A stretch of DNA of 64,000 bases from Paraburkholderia sp. FT54 (lineage in GTDB: Bacteria; Pseudomonadota; Gammaproteobacteria; Burkholderiales; Burkholderiaceae): positions 2,108,001 through 2,172,000 of the forward strand of contig NZ_CP134196.1 of the NCBI RefSeq assembly GCF_031585635.1, read 5' to 3'. The position numbers were made by a program, and so were the translations under genes. Under the pieces are notes generated by a model. That model saw only the letters and a program-made list of their open reading frames with translations. It was not told the origin of the DNA and searched no databases. Position 1 is the stretch's first letter, and each line of letters starts with the position of its first letter. This document shows positions 36,242-46,159 of the stretch, one piece after another.

Positions 36242-36847
36242 TCAGTAGAGGGTCGTGCGCACGCGTTCGGCGAGTTCGCGATCGTAGGTCGCCGCGTCGA
36301 ACTGCGCGCCGTTGATGCGCCGGTGAATCTCGCCCGCGCTCGGCAGCCGCGAACGTTCTACATGATGCGCGGGATCCCATAGTTTCGAGCGCACCAAGGC
36401 TTTCGAGCAGTGAAAGTAGACGCTGTCCACGTCGATCAGCAGCACGGTGCGCGGCAGTTTACCTTCGACAGCGAAACTGTCCAGCCATTGTGGATCGTTG
36501 GTGATACGGCCGCGGCCGTTCACGCGCAAACTTTCGCCCACGCCGGGAATGATGAAGAGCAGCGCGAGACGCGGCTCGACGATGATATTGCGCAGACTGT
36601 CGAGCCGATTGTTGCCGATCCGGTCCGGCAGCGCGAGCGTGCGCTCGTCGACGATGCGCACGAAACCCGGCGCGTCGCCGCGCGGCGAACAGTCGAGGCC
36701 TTCCGGGCCGGCGGTGGCGAGCACGACGAATGGCGCGACTTCGATGAACGCGCGATAGTCCTCGTTGATGCAGCCAATCTCTTTGCGCACGGCGCGCTCG
36801 TGCGGTTGACCGTAGAGGGCTTCGAGCTGTGCGATCGTCGTCAGCAT
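36242..36847 (-). CDS. Pyridoxamine 5'-phosphate oxidase-family flavoprotein
   Basis: Predicted FMN-binding split-barrel protein of 201 residues, PPOX class (YRAFIEVAPFVVLATAGPEGLDCSPRGDAPGFVRIVDERTLALPDRIGNNRLDSLRNI). Such proteins are oxidoreductases, not necessarily PNP oxidase: the PLP-pathway residues are not evident. AAGGA lies six bases before the ATG at 36847, which is preferred to the ATG two codons earlier. It sits between the sirtuin and the DUF938 gene in one direction with small gaps. Confidence 0.88.
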   Translation of the reverse strand: MLTTIAQLEALYGQPHERAVRKEIGCINEDYRAFIEVAPFVVLATAGPEGLDCSPRGDAPGFVRIVDERTLALPDRIGNNRLDSLRNIIVEPRLALLFIIPGVGESLRVNGRGRITNDPQWLDSFAVEGKLPRTVLLIDVDSVYFHCSKALVRSKLWDPAHHVERSRLPSAGEIHRRINGAQFDAATYDRELAERVRTTLY

Positions 36848-36875
36848 CGGCATTCCTTGTTTGTTGATGTGTCGT

Positions 36876-37745
36876 TTAATCCAGCGCCAGCCGGCCCGCT
36901 AGCGCGGTCAGCGTGTCGGCGCACGGCGCCGCGATTTTCAGCGACAACAGCGGATCGGCGCGCGTGCGCCCCAGATTGATCGCGACGACCGGCTTGCCCT
37001 GCTTCTGCGCCCACACGCAAAAACGATAGCCGGAGTAGACCATCAGCGACGAGCCGATCACCAGCACGGCGTCCGCTGCGTCGAGCGCGTGCGAAGCCGC
37101 CTCCACGCGCTCCTTCGGCACGCTTTCGCCGAAGAACACCACCGCGGGCTTGAGCAGGCCGCCGCAGTTCGAGCATGCCGGAATGCGAAAGCCGCCGAGA
37201 TCGTGCCACTCGAGATGCGCGTCGCCATCGGCGGCGGTTTCGGCGGTCACGTTTAGCAGCGCGGGATTCTCTGCTTCAAGCGTCTGCTGGATCGACGCGC
37301 GCGAGTGCTGCATGCCGCAGTCCAGACACGTCACACCGCCGATGCCGCCATGCAGTTCGATCACCTCGCGGCTGCCCGCCCGCTGATGCAGGCCGTCGAC
37401 GTTCTGCGTCACCAGCGTGGGCACATGGCCGGCCGCTTCGAGCCGGGCCAACGCCGTATGCGCGGCGTTGGGCTGCGCGTGCGCGACCACCGGCCAGCCG
37501 ACCATGCTGCGCGCCCAGTAGCGCTGGCGCATGGCGAGCGTGCCGAGAAACTCCTGCATCGTAATGGGTGGCGAGCGTTTCCATTCGCCATTGTCGTCGC
37601 GATAGCCGGGGATGCCCGAGTCGGTGCTGATGCCCGCGCCGGTCAGCACGAACAGTCGCGGGTAACGCTGCACGAAGCGATGCAGATCGTCCAGCGTGTG
37701 CGATTCATTCAGGGGTTCGAGAGGGGCGGACTGAAGGTCGGTCAT
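36876..37745 (-). CDS. Sirtuin-type NAD-dependent protein deacylase (Sir2)
   Basis: Protein of 289 residues with all sirtuin blocks: [40 protein letters not shown] (catalytic histidine in ELHG), a zinc ribbon of four cysteines (CLDC...CSNC) and [15 protein letters not shown]. It removes acyl groups from lysines using NAD+. This class II-like bacterial sirtuin is close to CobB in role but longer at the C terminus. Upstream gene of a likely three-gene unit with the PPOX flavoprotein and the methyltransferase. Confidence 0.95.
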   Translation of the reverse strand: MTDLQSAPLEPLNESHTLDDLHRFVQRYPRLFVLTGAGISTDSGIPGYRDDNGEWKRSPPITMQEFLGTLAMRQRYWARSMVGWPVVAHAQPNAAHTALARLEAAGHVPTLVTQNVDGLHQRAGSREVIELHGGIGGVTCLDCGMQHSRASIQQTLEAENPALLNVTAETAADGDAHLEWHDLGGFRIPACSNCGGLLKPAVVFFGESVPKERVEAASHALDAADAVLVIGSSLMVYSGYRFCVWAQKQGKPVVAINLGRTRADPLLSLKIAAPCADTLTALAGRLALD

Positions 37746-37796
37746 GACGGGGCATGGTGGAGGGCTGCAGCCTCGAGGCGAAACCTCGAGCGCGAT

Positions 37797-38012
37797 TCAA
37801 CGGCGCGAGCGCGGCTTGCTCCGCCGCGCCGGCGCCCTGTGCTGCTGCGCCTGCCGCGCTTGCCACTCGGCAAGCACGGTTCGATAACGTTCGAGCGCTT
37901 CATCGTAGAGATCGAAAACACACGGATTGCAGCCGCTATGACAACAGTCGTCGAGATCGGGCTGCACGGGCGGCATTGGCTGCGGGTCGTCCTTCGGTGT
38001 GGCTCGGGGCAC
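37797..38012 (-). CDS. Small oxidoreductase-like domain protein
   Basis: A 71-residue protein beginning PRATPKDDPQPMPPVQPDLDDCCHSGCNPCVFDLYDEALERYR, the short cysteine-rich domain (CC-x2-GC-xx-C-V-x-D-L-Y) called oxidoreductase-like, found at the N or C terminus of larger proteins and also as short stand-alone bacterial proteins. The three cysteines suggest metal or iron-sulfur binding, but no function is established. Starts at a GTG (38012). A second open frame covers part of the same DNA but lacks family features. Confidence 0.75.
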   Translation of the reverse strand: MPRATPKDDPQPMPPVQPDLDDCCHSGCNPCVFDLYDEALERYRTVLAEWQARQAQQHRAPARRSKPRSRR

Positions 38013-38090
38013 GGCAAATCGCGTTCCATCAAAGGCAGGAAGCGACCAGTATAAGTTGATCCCGCGCGGCTTGCTGTTCGCGTGAGGCCG

Positions 38091-38855
38091 TCAACCCCGG
38101 CCGACGAACGGCATCTTGCTCGCCATGATCGTCATGAACTGCACGTTCGCCGAGAGTGGCAGTTCCGCCATGTGCAGCACGGCGTCCGCCACATGCTGGA
38201 CGTCCATCAGCGGCTCGACCGCGATCTCGCCGTTCGCCTGCGGCACGCCGCGCGCCATGCGTTCGGCCATTTCCGTCGCCGCATTGCCGATATCGATCTG
38301 CCCGCACACGATGTCGTACTTGCGGCCGTCGAGCGACACGGCTTTCGTGAGGCCGGTGATGGCATGCTTGGTGGCGGTATAGGCAACGCTATTGGGCCGC
38401 GGCGCATGGGCCGAGATGGACCCGTTGTTGATGATGCGCCCGCCGCGCGGGCTCTGCCTTTTCATCAGACCGAAGGCCGCGCGCGTGCACAGGAACACGC
38501 CGGTGAGATTGGTGTCGACCACCGAGCGCCATTCGTCGATATCGAGTTCGTCGATATCGACCGGCGAACCGCTGCGGCCCGCGTTGTTGAACAGCACGTC
38601 GAGCCGGCCGCGGCGCACGCGGATCGTCTCGAACAGCGCGGCGACACTGTCGGCGTTCGTGACGTCGCACGCCACGGCGAGCGCGTCGCCGCCGAGTTGC
38701 TGCGCTTCTTGCACGACGGCGTCGAGCGGCGCCTGGCGACGGCCGGCCAGCACGACGCTATACCCATGTTCCAGCAGCTTGAGCGCACACGCGCGGCCGA
38801 TCCCGCTGCCCGCGCCCGTCACCAGCGCGACCTTCTTGATTCCCGTTTCCGTCAC
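38091..38855 (-). CDS. SDR-family oxidoreductase
   Basis: Classical short-chain dehydrogenase of 254 residues: [15 protein letters not shown] at the N terminus, NNAGRSG, catalytic serine in [11 protein letters not shown] and tyrosine-lysine in [45 protein letters not shown] identifies it as a proteobacterial dehydrogenase of unknown substrate. It lies 105 bp after the amino-acid binding protein gene in the same direction, so may belong to the D-amino-acid unit upstream. Confidence 0.88.
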   Translation of the reverse strand: MTETGIKKVALVTGAGSGIGRACALKLLEHGYSVVLAGRRQAPLDAVVQEAQQLGGDALAVACDVTNADSVAALFETIRVRRGRLDVLFNNAGRSGSPVDIDELDIDEWRSVVDTNLTGVFLCTRAAFGLMKRQSPRGGRIINNGSISAHAPRPNSVAYTATKHAITGLTKAVSLDGRKYDIVCGQIDIGNAATEMAERMARGVPQANGEIAVEPLMDVQHVADAVLHMAELPLSANVQFMTIMASKMPFVGRG

Positions 38856-38960
38856 AGCACGTCTCCTCGTTGCGCAGTTGCTGCATAGTGCAGAGCGGCT
38901 GTACGCGAACCCGCCGGACCGGACAGCGTGGAGAGCGCCACGGAATCACTCGGCGATCAG

Positions 38961-39884
38961 TCAGTCCAGCGCGCGGTCGTTGGGGTTCGCGAACAGCGAC
39001 TTCATATCCGCCGACAGCGGATAGTTCAGGTTGATGCCCTTCGGCGGAATGGGCTGCGTGAACCACTTCTGATACATGGTGGCCGCCTCGCCCGAGGTTT
39101 GCAGCCGGGAGATCACGCCATCAGCGAGTTTCTTGAAGCCCGGGTCTTCCTTGCGGAACATGCAACCATACACTTCGGACATCGGCGAGCTGCCGGTGAT
39201 CAGGTAGTCATCCGCGTCCGCCTCCTTGGCTTTAGCACCATACAACAGCGGATCGTCCATCACAAATGCCACGGCGCGGCCGGTCTTCACGTTGAGGAAC
39301 GATTCCGCGTGGTCTTTCGCGCTGATCAGGCGCATATTCATGCCCTTCTCGTTGTTCATCTGCCGCAAGAGCCGTTCCTCGGAAGTGCCCGCCGTGGTCA
39401 CCACCGTCTTGCCGGCGAGATCGGGAAAGTCCTTCACGCCCGAGCTTTTCTTCACGATCATGCGCACGCCGTACTGGAAGAAACTATTCGAAAACGCCAC
39501 CTGGTTGTCGCGGTCTCTGGTGTGCGTGGTCGAACCGCATTCGATATCGACAGTGCCGTTCTGCACCAGCGGAATACGGTTTTGCGACGTGATCGGCACT
39601 TCCTTCACTTTCAGATTCGGCAGGTTCAGTTCCTTCTTCACCTCGTCGACGATCTTCAGCGCGATGGCCTGCGAGTAGCCGATCACCTGCTGCTGTTCAT
39701 CGTAGTAAGAGAACGGCACCGACGATTCGCGCACGCCCAGCGAAATCACGCCAGTGTCGCGGATCTTTTTCAGCGTGGCGCTCGACGCCCCGGAAGAAGT
39801 CCCCTTGGGGGACTCTTCGGCCCGCGCGGTGCCGGCAAGCGTCGTGGCGATGGCGATCGTGGTGAGGGTTACAGCGAGTTTCAT
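38961..39884 (-). CDS. Amino-acid ABC transporter substrate-binding protein (GltI-like)
   Basis: Periplasmic binding protein of 307 residues, SBP_bac_3 fold: signal peptide (1-22, ...TARAEE), then LKKIRDTGVISLGVRESSVPFSYYDE and DIECGSTTHTRDRDNQVAFSNSFFQYG, matching glutamate/aspartate-binding GltI proteins. No permease or ATPase gene is adjacent, so it would work with components elsewhere. It starts 77 bp downstream of the D-amino-acid dehydrogenase gene. Confidence 0.92.
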   Translation of the reverse strand: MKLAVTLTTIAIATTLAGTARAEESPKGTSSGASSATLKKIRDTGVISLGVRESSVPFSYYDEQQQVIGYSQAIALKIVDEVKKELNLPNLKVKEVPITSQNRIPLVQNGTVDIECGSTTHTRDRDNQVAFSNSFFQYGVRMIVKKSSGVKDFPDLAGKTVVTTAGTSEERLLRQMNNEKGMNMRLISAKDHAESFLNVKTGRAVAFVMDDPLLYGAKAKEADADDYLITGSSPMSEVYGCMFRKEDPGFKKLADGVISRLQTSGEAATMYQKWFTQPIPPKGINLNYPLSADMKSLFANPNDRALD

Positions 39885-39961
39885 GACGTCTCCTTTCGTG
39901 GCGCCGAAGCGGCGTGTGGTAGTGGTGGTTCTGTAACGACGGCGTAACGCACCGCGGCGCG

Positions 39962-41209
39962 CTACCGTTGCCATGCATAGGCGCCCAGATCGAGCGGCGG
40001 CGCGCGGCCGGCGATCGCATCGGCGAGCACGCGCGCGCTGCCGCACGCCAGCGTGAAACCGAGCGCACCGTGTCCCGTGTTGAGCCACAGGTTGCGCAAT
40101 GGCGTGGCGCCGATGAGCGGCTTGCTGTCCGGCGTGGCCGGACGATGCCCGTACCATGTCTGCGCCTGCGCGTAGTCGCCGGCATGCGGGAAAATCTCCT
40201 GCGCCTGGCGCTGGAGCAAGGCGAGGCGCCGCTCGCGTTGCGCGACATGCATGCCGGCAATTTCGACCATGCCGGCAATCCGCAAACGCTCACCGAGCGG
40301 TGCGTACACCACCTTGCGATGCAGATCGGTCACGCTCACGCGCGGCGCATGGCCGGGCGCACCGGGAATGGTGAGGCTGTAGCCGGTGAGCGGATACATC
40401 GGCAGTCGCACGCCAAGCGCGCGCAACAACGGCGCGCTGCCGTTGCCCAATGCGACCACGAAGGCGTCCGCGCTGACGTCGCCGTGCGGCGTGCGCACGG
40501 CGAGTGCCGCGCCGCGCACCGTGACAACGGAGTGCGCCGGCGTGTCGTAGTGAATCGCCACGCCGTAGCGCGTTTTCAACACCTCGGCGAGCGCGACGCT
40601 GAATCGGTGGCAATCGCCCGCCTCTTCCGAGGGCGTGTGAATTCCGCCCGCCAGTAGCAGCTGCGCGCGTTCGAGTGCGGGCTCGAGCGCCACGCAGGCG
40701 GCGGCGTCGAGCGCGCGCTGGGCGGAGCCGGCCGTTTGCAGATAAGCCATCTTGCGACGCGCCGCGTCGAACGCATTCGCGTCGCGATACACGACGAGTT
40801 TGCCGTTGCGCACGTAATTGAAGTCGATCGCTTCGCGTTGCACGAGCTCGTGCAGCGCAGCGCGGCTCAACGCGCCCAGTTGCAGCATTTCGATCGCCGT
40901 CTGCCGCGCGCGGTCGCCGCGGCAGGCGAGCAGAAACGACAGGCACCAGCGCCATTGCTGCGGATCGAGACGCGGCACGAAACGCAACGCGGAATCGCTT
41001 TGCAACAGCCAGGCCGGCAGATGCGGCAGGACCGACGGATCGGCAAGCGGCGCGACATAGCTATAGCTCAACTGGCCGCCGTTCGCGAAGCTCGCTTCCA
41101 GTGCCGCGCCGCCGCGGCCTTCGAGAATCGTCACGTCGTGGCCGTCGCGCGCCAGTTGATAGGCGCTCGTCAAACCCACCACGCCTGCACCGAGTACACA
41201 CACTCGCAT
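39962..41209 (-). CDS. dadA: D-amino-acid dehydrogenase (DadA type)
   Basis: FAD enzyme of 415 residues that oxidatively deaminates D-amino acids and feeds electrons to the respiratory chain. The N terminus MRVCVLGAGVVGLTSAYQLARDGHDVTILEGR is the GxGxxG FAD motif; the C terminus LRNLWLNTGHGALGFTLACGSARVLADAIAGR is the family signature. No signal peptide; peripheral at the inner membrane. The same-direction binding-protein gene downstream and the LysR gene upstream suggest a D-amino-acid uptake and use module. Confidence 0.93.
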   Translation of the reverse strand: MRVCVLGAGVVGLTSAYQLARDGHDVTILEGRGGAALEASFANGGQLSYSYVAPLADPSVLPHLPAWLLQSDSALRFVPRLDPQQWRWCLSFLLACRGDRARQTAIEMLQLGALSRAALHELVQREAIDFNYVRNGKLVVYRDANAFDAARRKMAYLQTAGSAQRALDAAACVALEPALERAQLLLAGGIHTPSEEAGDCHRFSVALAEVLKTRYGVAIHYDTPAHSVVTVRGAALAVRTPHGDVSADAFVVALGNGSAPLLRALGVRLPMYPLTGYSLTIPGAPGHAPRVSVTDLHRKVVYAPLGERLRIAGMVEIAGMHVAQRERRLALLQRQAQEIFPHAGDYAQAQTWYGHRPATPDSKPLIGATPLRNLWLNTGHGALGFTLACGSARVLADAIAGRAPPLDLGAYAWQR

Positions 41210-41328
41210 AAACGTCACGCCTGAAGAAAATCGTCCACCGCGAGTGTGGCGCGACGAAATGCGCGCAGCAAATGAGCAGATGCACGGCTCCATAACCCAG
41301 GGTTAAGAGCGCGAATCGGCGCGACGGC

Positions 41329-42204
41329 TCAGGCGAAGGGTGCGCGCAACACGTCGAGGAATGCGTTGCCGGCCTGCAAGTCCATGCCGCCGTCGCGCCA
41401 CAGCGCGAACACGCCCGCCGACAGCGCGGGCGTCACCGGCCGGACCGCGACCGGCTCCGCGCCGCTACGCGCCGTCAATTCGTCGAGCAGCGCATAGCCG
41501 ATGCCGCGCGCGGCCAGTGCGCGCGCCACATACCAGGTCTGCGCTTCGACGGCGGCGACGCTTTCATCGAGTCCCTGCGCCTCGAGCGCGTTGCCGATCA
41601 GCTCGCCGAGCGGATCGGTATTGCCGATGCTGATCCAGTCGCGAGCGAGGAAAGCCGCGAGATCGATCGGCTGCCGCGCGCCGGGATCGTCGGGCGGACA
41701 GACGCAGACGATTGCCGTGCGGCCCAGCTCGACTGCGGTGATGCCGGGCCGCGCCGGTGGATTGAGCGCGATCGCGAGATCGAGATCGCGCGTGAGCAGC
41801 GCGCCCAGCAACTCCTCCGTATGCCGCGTCTGAACCTTCAGCGACACCCGCGGATAGGCGCGGCGAAACGCCTGTACCGCGGGCGGAATCAGACTCAGCC
41901 CGAGACTCGGCAGACAGCCGATGCGCAGGTGCCCTTCCGGTTGCAGCGCGAGATTGCGCGCCAGATGCCGAATGCCGTCGAGATTCGCCTGCAGCTTCTG
42001 CGATTCGGAGAACAGCAGCTCCGCTTCACGCGTCGGCTGCAAGCGGCCATGCACGCGGTTGAACAAAGCGAAGCCGAGGCTGCGCTCGGCGTGCGCGAGC
42101 GCCTTGCTCACGGCGGGCTGCGACACGCACAGCAGTTCCGCCGCTTTCGACAGCGACCCCGTGCGCATGATGGCGTGAAAGATTTCGATGTGACGCAAAC
42201 GCAT
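41329..42204 (-). CDS. LysR-family transcriptional regulator
   Basis: Regulator of 291 residues with the winged helix-turn-helix MRLRHIEIFHAIMRTGSLSKAAELLCVSQPAVSKALAHAERSLGFALF at the N terminus and a periplasmic-binding-like effector domain (about 95-290). It lies 119 bp upstream of dadA in the same direction, so it may control that gene, although LysR regulators more often sit divergently. An in-frame start 12 codons earlier is possible. Confidence 0.92.
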   Translation of the reverse strand: MRLRHIEIFHAIMRTGSLSKAAELLCVSQPAVSKALAHAERSLGFALFNRVHGRLQPTREAELLFSESQKLQANLDGIRHLARNLALQPEGHLRIGCLPSLGLSLIPPAVQAFRRAYPRVSLKVQTRHTEELLGALLTRDLDLAIALNPPARPGITAVELGRTAIVCVCPPDDPGARQPIDLAAFLARDWISIGNTDPLGELIGNALEAQGLDESVAAVEAQTWYVARALAARGIGYALLDELTARSGAEPVAVRPVTPALSAGVFALWRDGGMDLQAGNAFLDVLRAPFA

Positions 42205-42443
42205 GGATGCATGACCGGCACGAACCGGCGAACTGAGCACAGTGAGATGGACGAGCGGCCGCCCGCCTGATGGCCCGGCCGTCGCGAAGCATAACGTCTT
42301 TCAGCGTGCTTTCATTATTTGCCGTTCCTGTCGGCAGGCGCGGCGAGGCGCGCATCAATGGTATCGTTTGCCGTTGTGCGCCACGCGCGCGATTGAAGGC
42401 CTTCGCAGGAAGGAGGAAGGAAGAAAGACAGGAAGCACGCTTG

Positions 42444-43301
42444 ATGAAAGAACTCTTTACGTCGCCGCATGGCGTCCACGACGCGCCGCCACGCCGCTGG
42501 CCGCAATCCGGCTATCCCGCGATGCTCACCGCCACCGCCGCATGGCACGTATTCGTGCTGGCCGGATGGTTGCTCGTGCCCGCCGCGTGGCCCTGGTGGC
42601 TCGCCGCGATCTTTGTGAATCACGCGATTTTCACGGTGGCCGGCCTGTTGCCGCGCACCTCGCTGCTCGGTCCGAACTGGACCCGCCTGCCCGCCGCCAC
42701 GCGCAACGCCGACGCGATCGCGCTGACCATCGACGACGGTCCCGATCCGCTCGTCACGCCGCAAGTGCTCGATCTGCTCGACGCCTTCGGCGTGCGCGCC
42801 ACGTTCTTCTGCATCGGCGCGAAGGCGCAGCGGTATCCGGAACTCGCACGCGAGATCGTCGCGCGCGGCCATGCGCTCGAAAACCATTCGCAGGTTCACG
42901 TCCACACGTTTTCCGTGACGTTGCCCGGCGCCCTCACGCGCGAGATCGACGCCGCGCAACGCACGCTCGAAGCCCTGGGCGGCGAACGGCCGATGTTCTT
43001 CCGCGCGCCGGCCGGGTTGCGCAACATCTTTCTCGAACCGGTATTGCGCAAGCTCGATCTGCGGCTCGCGGCGTGGACGCGGCGCGGCTACGACACGCGC
43101 GAGCGCGATCCTCAGGTGGTCACGCGGCGGCTGCTCGACGGCCTCGGGCCGCGCGACATTCTGCTGCTGCACGACGGCAACGCCGCCCTCACGACCGATG
43201 GCAAGCCATTGATCCTCGCGGTGCTGCCGCGTGTGATCGACGCGGCGCGGCAACGGCATCTGCGTTTCGTGACGCTGCGCGAAGCGCGTGTGGACGGCTG
43301 A
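42444..43301 (+). CDS. Polysaccharide deacetylase family protein
   Basis: Protein of 285 residues: two N-terminal hydrophobic segments (about residues 28-70) anchor it in the membrane, followed by a NodB-homology domain with ALTIDDGPDPLVTPQVLDLL, the metal-binding histidine pair in HALENHSQVHVH and the catalytic-region motif FFRAPAGLRN. Such enzymes de-N-acetylate peptidoglycan or an exopolysaccharide. AGGAAG eight to ten bases before the ATG supports the start. Divergent from the LysR gene. Confidence 0.88.
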   Translation: MKELFTSPHGVHDAPPRRWPQSGYPAMLTATAAWHVFVLAGWLLVPAAWPWWLAAIFVNHAIFTVAGLLPRTSLLGPNWTRLPAATRNADAIALTIDDGPDPLVTPQVLDLLDAFGVRATFFCIGAKAQRYPELAREIVARGHALENHSQVHVHTFSVTLPGALTREIDAAQRTLEALGGERPMFFRAPAGLRNIFLEPVLRKLDLRLAAWTRRGYDTRERDPQVVTRRLLDGLGPRDILLLHDGNAALTTDGKPLILAVLPRVIDAARQRHLRFVTLREARVDG

Positions 43302-43400
43302 GCCACGCACGACCGCACGCGCATAGGCCGCTCAGCGCGTGTCCGTCGCGCGGCTCGCACACAGCTCGACTCAACGCGCAGAGCCGCGCGAACACCGCCG

Positions 43401-44813
43401 CTACACGCGGAAATCCGCCGCCATGTCTTCGTCGGTGCGTGCTTCGAGCTCGCCGCTGCGGCACGCCTTCAGGAACACGTCGTAGTCACGTTCCACCTGA
43501 TCCGCGTAGGCAGCCGCATAGCCGGTGAGCGCTTCCGCGAACTGGTCGCCACGGCCGATATACGCGCTGACTTCGATGGCCTGCCCGCTCGCCTTGGCAT
43601 GCGCGCGCGCCATGATCCAGCCACATAGCCGCGCGTAGCCTTCCAGCAGATCGATGTCGAACAACTCGATATTCGCCGAGAGCTTCATGTCGCGCAGCTG
43701 GCGGAAATAGAAATGCCGCCCGAGCGGCCCCGTCGCCCAGCCGAGAAAGATATCGCTCGCGGCCTGCAGCATGCGCTGCCCCCGCACGACGCGCTCGCCC
43801 TCATGCTTGATGACCGGCGACTTGTAAAACTGCGCGATCACCGAGGGCCGCGCCTCCTTCATTTGCAGGAACAGCGGCTTGCCCATGTGATCGACCAGCA
43901 GCACCACCATGCAGCGCGTGCCGACGCTGCCCACGCCCACCACCTTGAACACGCAATCCTGCACGGTGAAATGACTGAGCAGTTCGCGCCGGTCGTGCGA
44001 CATCGTCTTCAGATATTCGCCCCACATACGTTCGAGCATCTTGCGCCAGTTCGAGCCTCTGAACGCTTCGGTCTCTTCCGCGGTGAACAGGGTGTTGGCG
44101 CCCAGCACGTGGAACAGCGCCGGCGGCGCATCGCGAATCGTCCAATGGTCGCCGTCGTGCTGCGCCATTTTTTCGAGGAGGTTTTCGTGCGTGCGGCTCG
44201 CGGCCTTCTCCATACCGCGCCGCACGGTGCGGCGGCGCTCCGGCGTCAACGCCGTCTCCGCCATGCGGTCAAAGGTAATGCGGTCGTACCAGAGTTCGAG
44301 CGCGCCGCATTGCGCGTACTGCGCCATGCGGTTGCGGTATTCGGTGACCGCGGTCATCACCAGGGTTTCAGCGGCGCCCCGGCTTAAACGCATATGACGC
44401 GCGGCGACCACGAAGCTCGCGGTCAAACGCTTGAGATCCCACTCGAACGGCCCGACCGACACCTCGTCGAAGTCGTTCAGATCGAAGACGAGTTGCCGCT
44501 CGGGCGTGGCGAACCCGCCGAAATTCATCAGATGGCCGTCGCCGCAGATCGGCATGGTCAGGCCAGAGTCGCGCACCTGACTGAGATCGTGCGCCTGAAG
44601 GATCGCGGTGCCGCGAAAAAACGTGAAAGGCGACACGGCCATGCGCCCATAGCGCAGCGGCACGAGGTTGTGCACCCGGCCCTCGCTGCTTTGCTTGAGC
44701 AACTCGACCGGGTTGCGATGCAGTTCGCCGACCGCCTTGTGGCTCGAACGTTTCGAATGCTCGCGAGCGGCACGGCCCCGGGCCTCCCGTTCGGCGATGG
44801 TGCTGGCTTTCAT
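43401..44813 (-). CDS. DUF2252-family protein
   Basis: Protein of 470 residues with the DUF2252 fold, distantly related to aminoglycoside-phosphotransferase-like kinases: RYGRMAVSPFTFFRGTAILQAHDL, CGDGHLMNFGGFATPERQLVFDLNDFDEVSVGPFEWDLKRLT (the metal/ATP-loop region) and GVGSVGTRCMVVLLVDHMGKPLFLQMKEARPS. The family's substrate is unknown. Its ATG (44813) overlaps the stop codon of the upstream outer-membrane gene by four bases, so the two proteins are translated together, an unusual pairing. Confidence 0.92.
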   Translation of the reverse strand: MKASTIAEREARGRAAREHSKRSSHKAVGELHRNPVELLKQSSEGRVHNLVPLRYGRMAVSPFTFFRGTAILQAHDLSQVRDSGLTMPICGDGHLMNFGGFATPERQLVFDLNDFDEVSVGPFEWDLKRLTASFVVAARHMRLSRGAAETLVMTAVTEYRNRMAQYAQCGALELWYDRITFDRMAETALTPERRRTVRRGMEKAASRTHENLLEKMAQHDGDHWTIRDAPPALFHVLGANTLFTAEETEAFRGSNWRKMLERMWGEYLKTMSHDRRELLSHFTVQDCVFKVVGVGSVGTRCMVVLLVDHMGKPLFLQMKEARPSVIAQFYKSPVIKHEGERVVRGQRMLQAASDIFLGWATGPLGRHFYFRQLRDMKLSANIELFDIDLLEGYARLCGWIMARAHAKASGQAIEVSAYIGRGDQFAEALTGYAAAYADQVERDYDVFLKACRSGELEARTDEDMAADFRV

Positions 44814-45451
44814 GCTCTTCTCCGTTTTTTCGAGTCTTGATTAGCGGTTTGAGAGACTGCCACCTCGTTATTGGTGACCTTGTGGGTGCTGCCGCCCGCC
44901 CAGTCGCGCGGACCCGGCGAACCGGGTGCGTCGAGCTGATAGCCGACGCCGAACATCACGCCGGCCGAATCCGGTCCACGCTGCACGTGCACGCGATTCA
45001 ACTGGAGCTGCGTGATCCACCGGTTCGACGCATAGTACGCGGCGCGCACGCTGTACACCACGCCCCAGCCGTGAGTGTTGGAATAACTGCCGCCCTGCCC
45101 GCCGGTGGTCGTATCGAAGTAGCGGTATGGGCCGACGCCCGCTTGCAGGACGAATTGCGGGCTGCCCACGGGAATCCGCGCCCACAACTGGACCAACTGG
45201 CCGTCGCGATGATGATCGGGAATATGTCCTTCGTTGAGCCACGTGAAGCTGGCGGCGAAATATTGCCCCAGGCCTTCCTGATAGTTGAAGGCCCACGTAT
45301 AGGTGTTAATACTGCTCGCGCGCGAGCCGCCGCCGAATAGCGAAAACTCCTGAGCGTGACTGAAGGTGGGAATGAACAGCAGGCCGAAACCCGTCATGCA
45401 GGCAGCCTTGGGAACCAGCCAACGTCGAGCAAGAGATGTCAGAGTCCGCAT
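44810..45451 (-). CDS. Outer-membrane beta-barrel protein, PagL-like size but without its active site
   Basis: Exported protein of 213 residues: signal peptide to about residue 33 (...FSHAQE), then amphipathic strands with many aromatic residues (TYTWAFNYQEGLGQYFAASFTWLNEGHIPDHHRDGQ, YFDTTTGGQGGSYSNTHGWGVVYSVRAAYYA). The size and a C-terminal-half histidine (NRVHVQ) recall PagL lipid A 3-O-deacylases, but PagL needs a HxS pair and an acidic residue, and here it reads HVQ. It is therefore best called an outer-membrane barrel of unknown activity. Translationally coupled to the DUF2252 gene. Confidence 0.6.
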   Translation of the reverse strand: MRTLTSLARRWLVPKAACMTGFGLLFIPTFSHAQEFSLFGGGSRASSINTYTWAFNYQEGLGQYFAASFTWLNEGHIPDHHRDGQLVQLWARIPVGSPQFVLQAGVGPYRYFDTTTGGQGGSYSNTHGWGVVYSVRAAYYASNRWITQLQLNRVHVQRGPDSAGVMFGVGYQLDAPGSPGPRDWAGGSTHKVTNNEVAVSQTANQDSKKRRRA

Positions 45452-46159
45452 GCGGCATTGTTCTCCGGTTGAGTCGCTAGCGCTGCCTGGTTTCCTGATC
45501 GACGGGGCGCCGTGACGCGGCAAGGGATTGCACGGGAATGGCCGCCGGACGAACTGTTCATCATGCTAGCAGACCGATCGGTAAAAAGGTGGCTATCCGC
45601 TTAGCGTTAACGACGCATTAACTCGGGTTTGCACCGGTATGACAAACACCAGTTGCAACTGCATCGATCGCGGTACGCGGACAGATTTACCGGCACCAAT
45701 TCAAAAACTAACCGATTGGTGAGTTCTTTCGAATTCGATACTGGCGAGCACTTCAGCAAACGCGAATTCAGCCGTTTACCCATACATGCAGGAATTTTTC
45801 GACGAACGAGAAAAGCCCCTGAAATAAGGGCTATTCTGATCGAACGTGCACCGCGCAAGATAATCGCAGAGAGTATGTTTGTTGCAATCGGCTGGGTGGT
45901 AGTGATCGGTTCTCGCATCAGCATCCTGGTATTGAACAAAGCCGCGGAGCTGGCGTTCTTCCACGACAGCGGACGCACCGCGATCGACGAAACCACGCCG
46001 GCGAATTCAGCCATTCCCGCCGTGCTCGGGCGCTTGCAGCCGGTGAGCGGTTCGCATAGCACGCCGTAGCATTGTTTCGGCCTCGTGCCTGACCAGTTTG
46101 GCTCGTGCGCTCGATAACGCACACTGCAAGGCACATACAGTGTGTATAGAATCGAACCC
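45452..46159. other. Gene-free, AT-richer interval
   Basis: About 700 bp without a supported gene. The part 45580-45900 is clearly lower in GC than the rest of the window. Two overlapping open frames on opposite strands exist, but neither has a ribosome binding site or a recognisable domain. A short hairpin (AGCCC/GGGCT, 45814-45832) is present without a convincing T-run. Confidence 0.5.
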
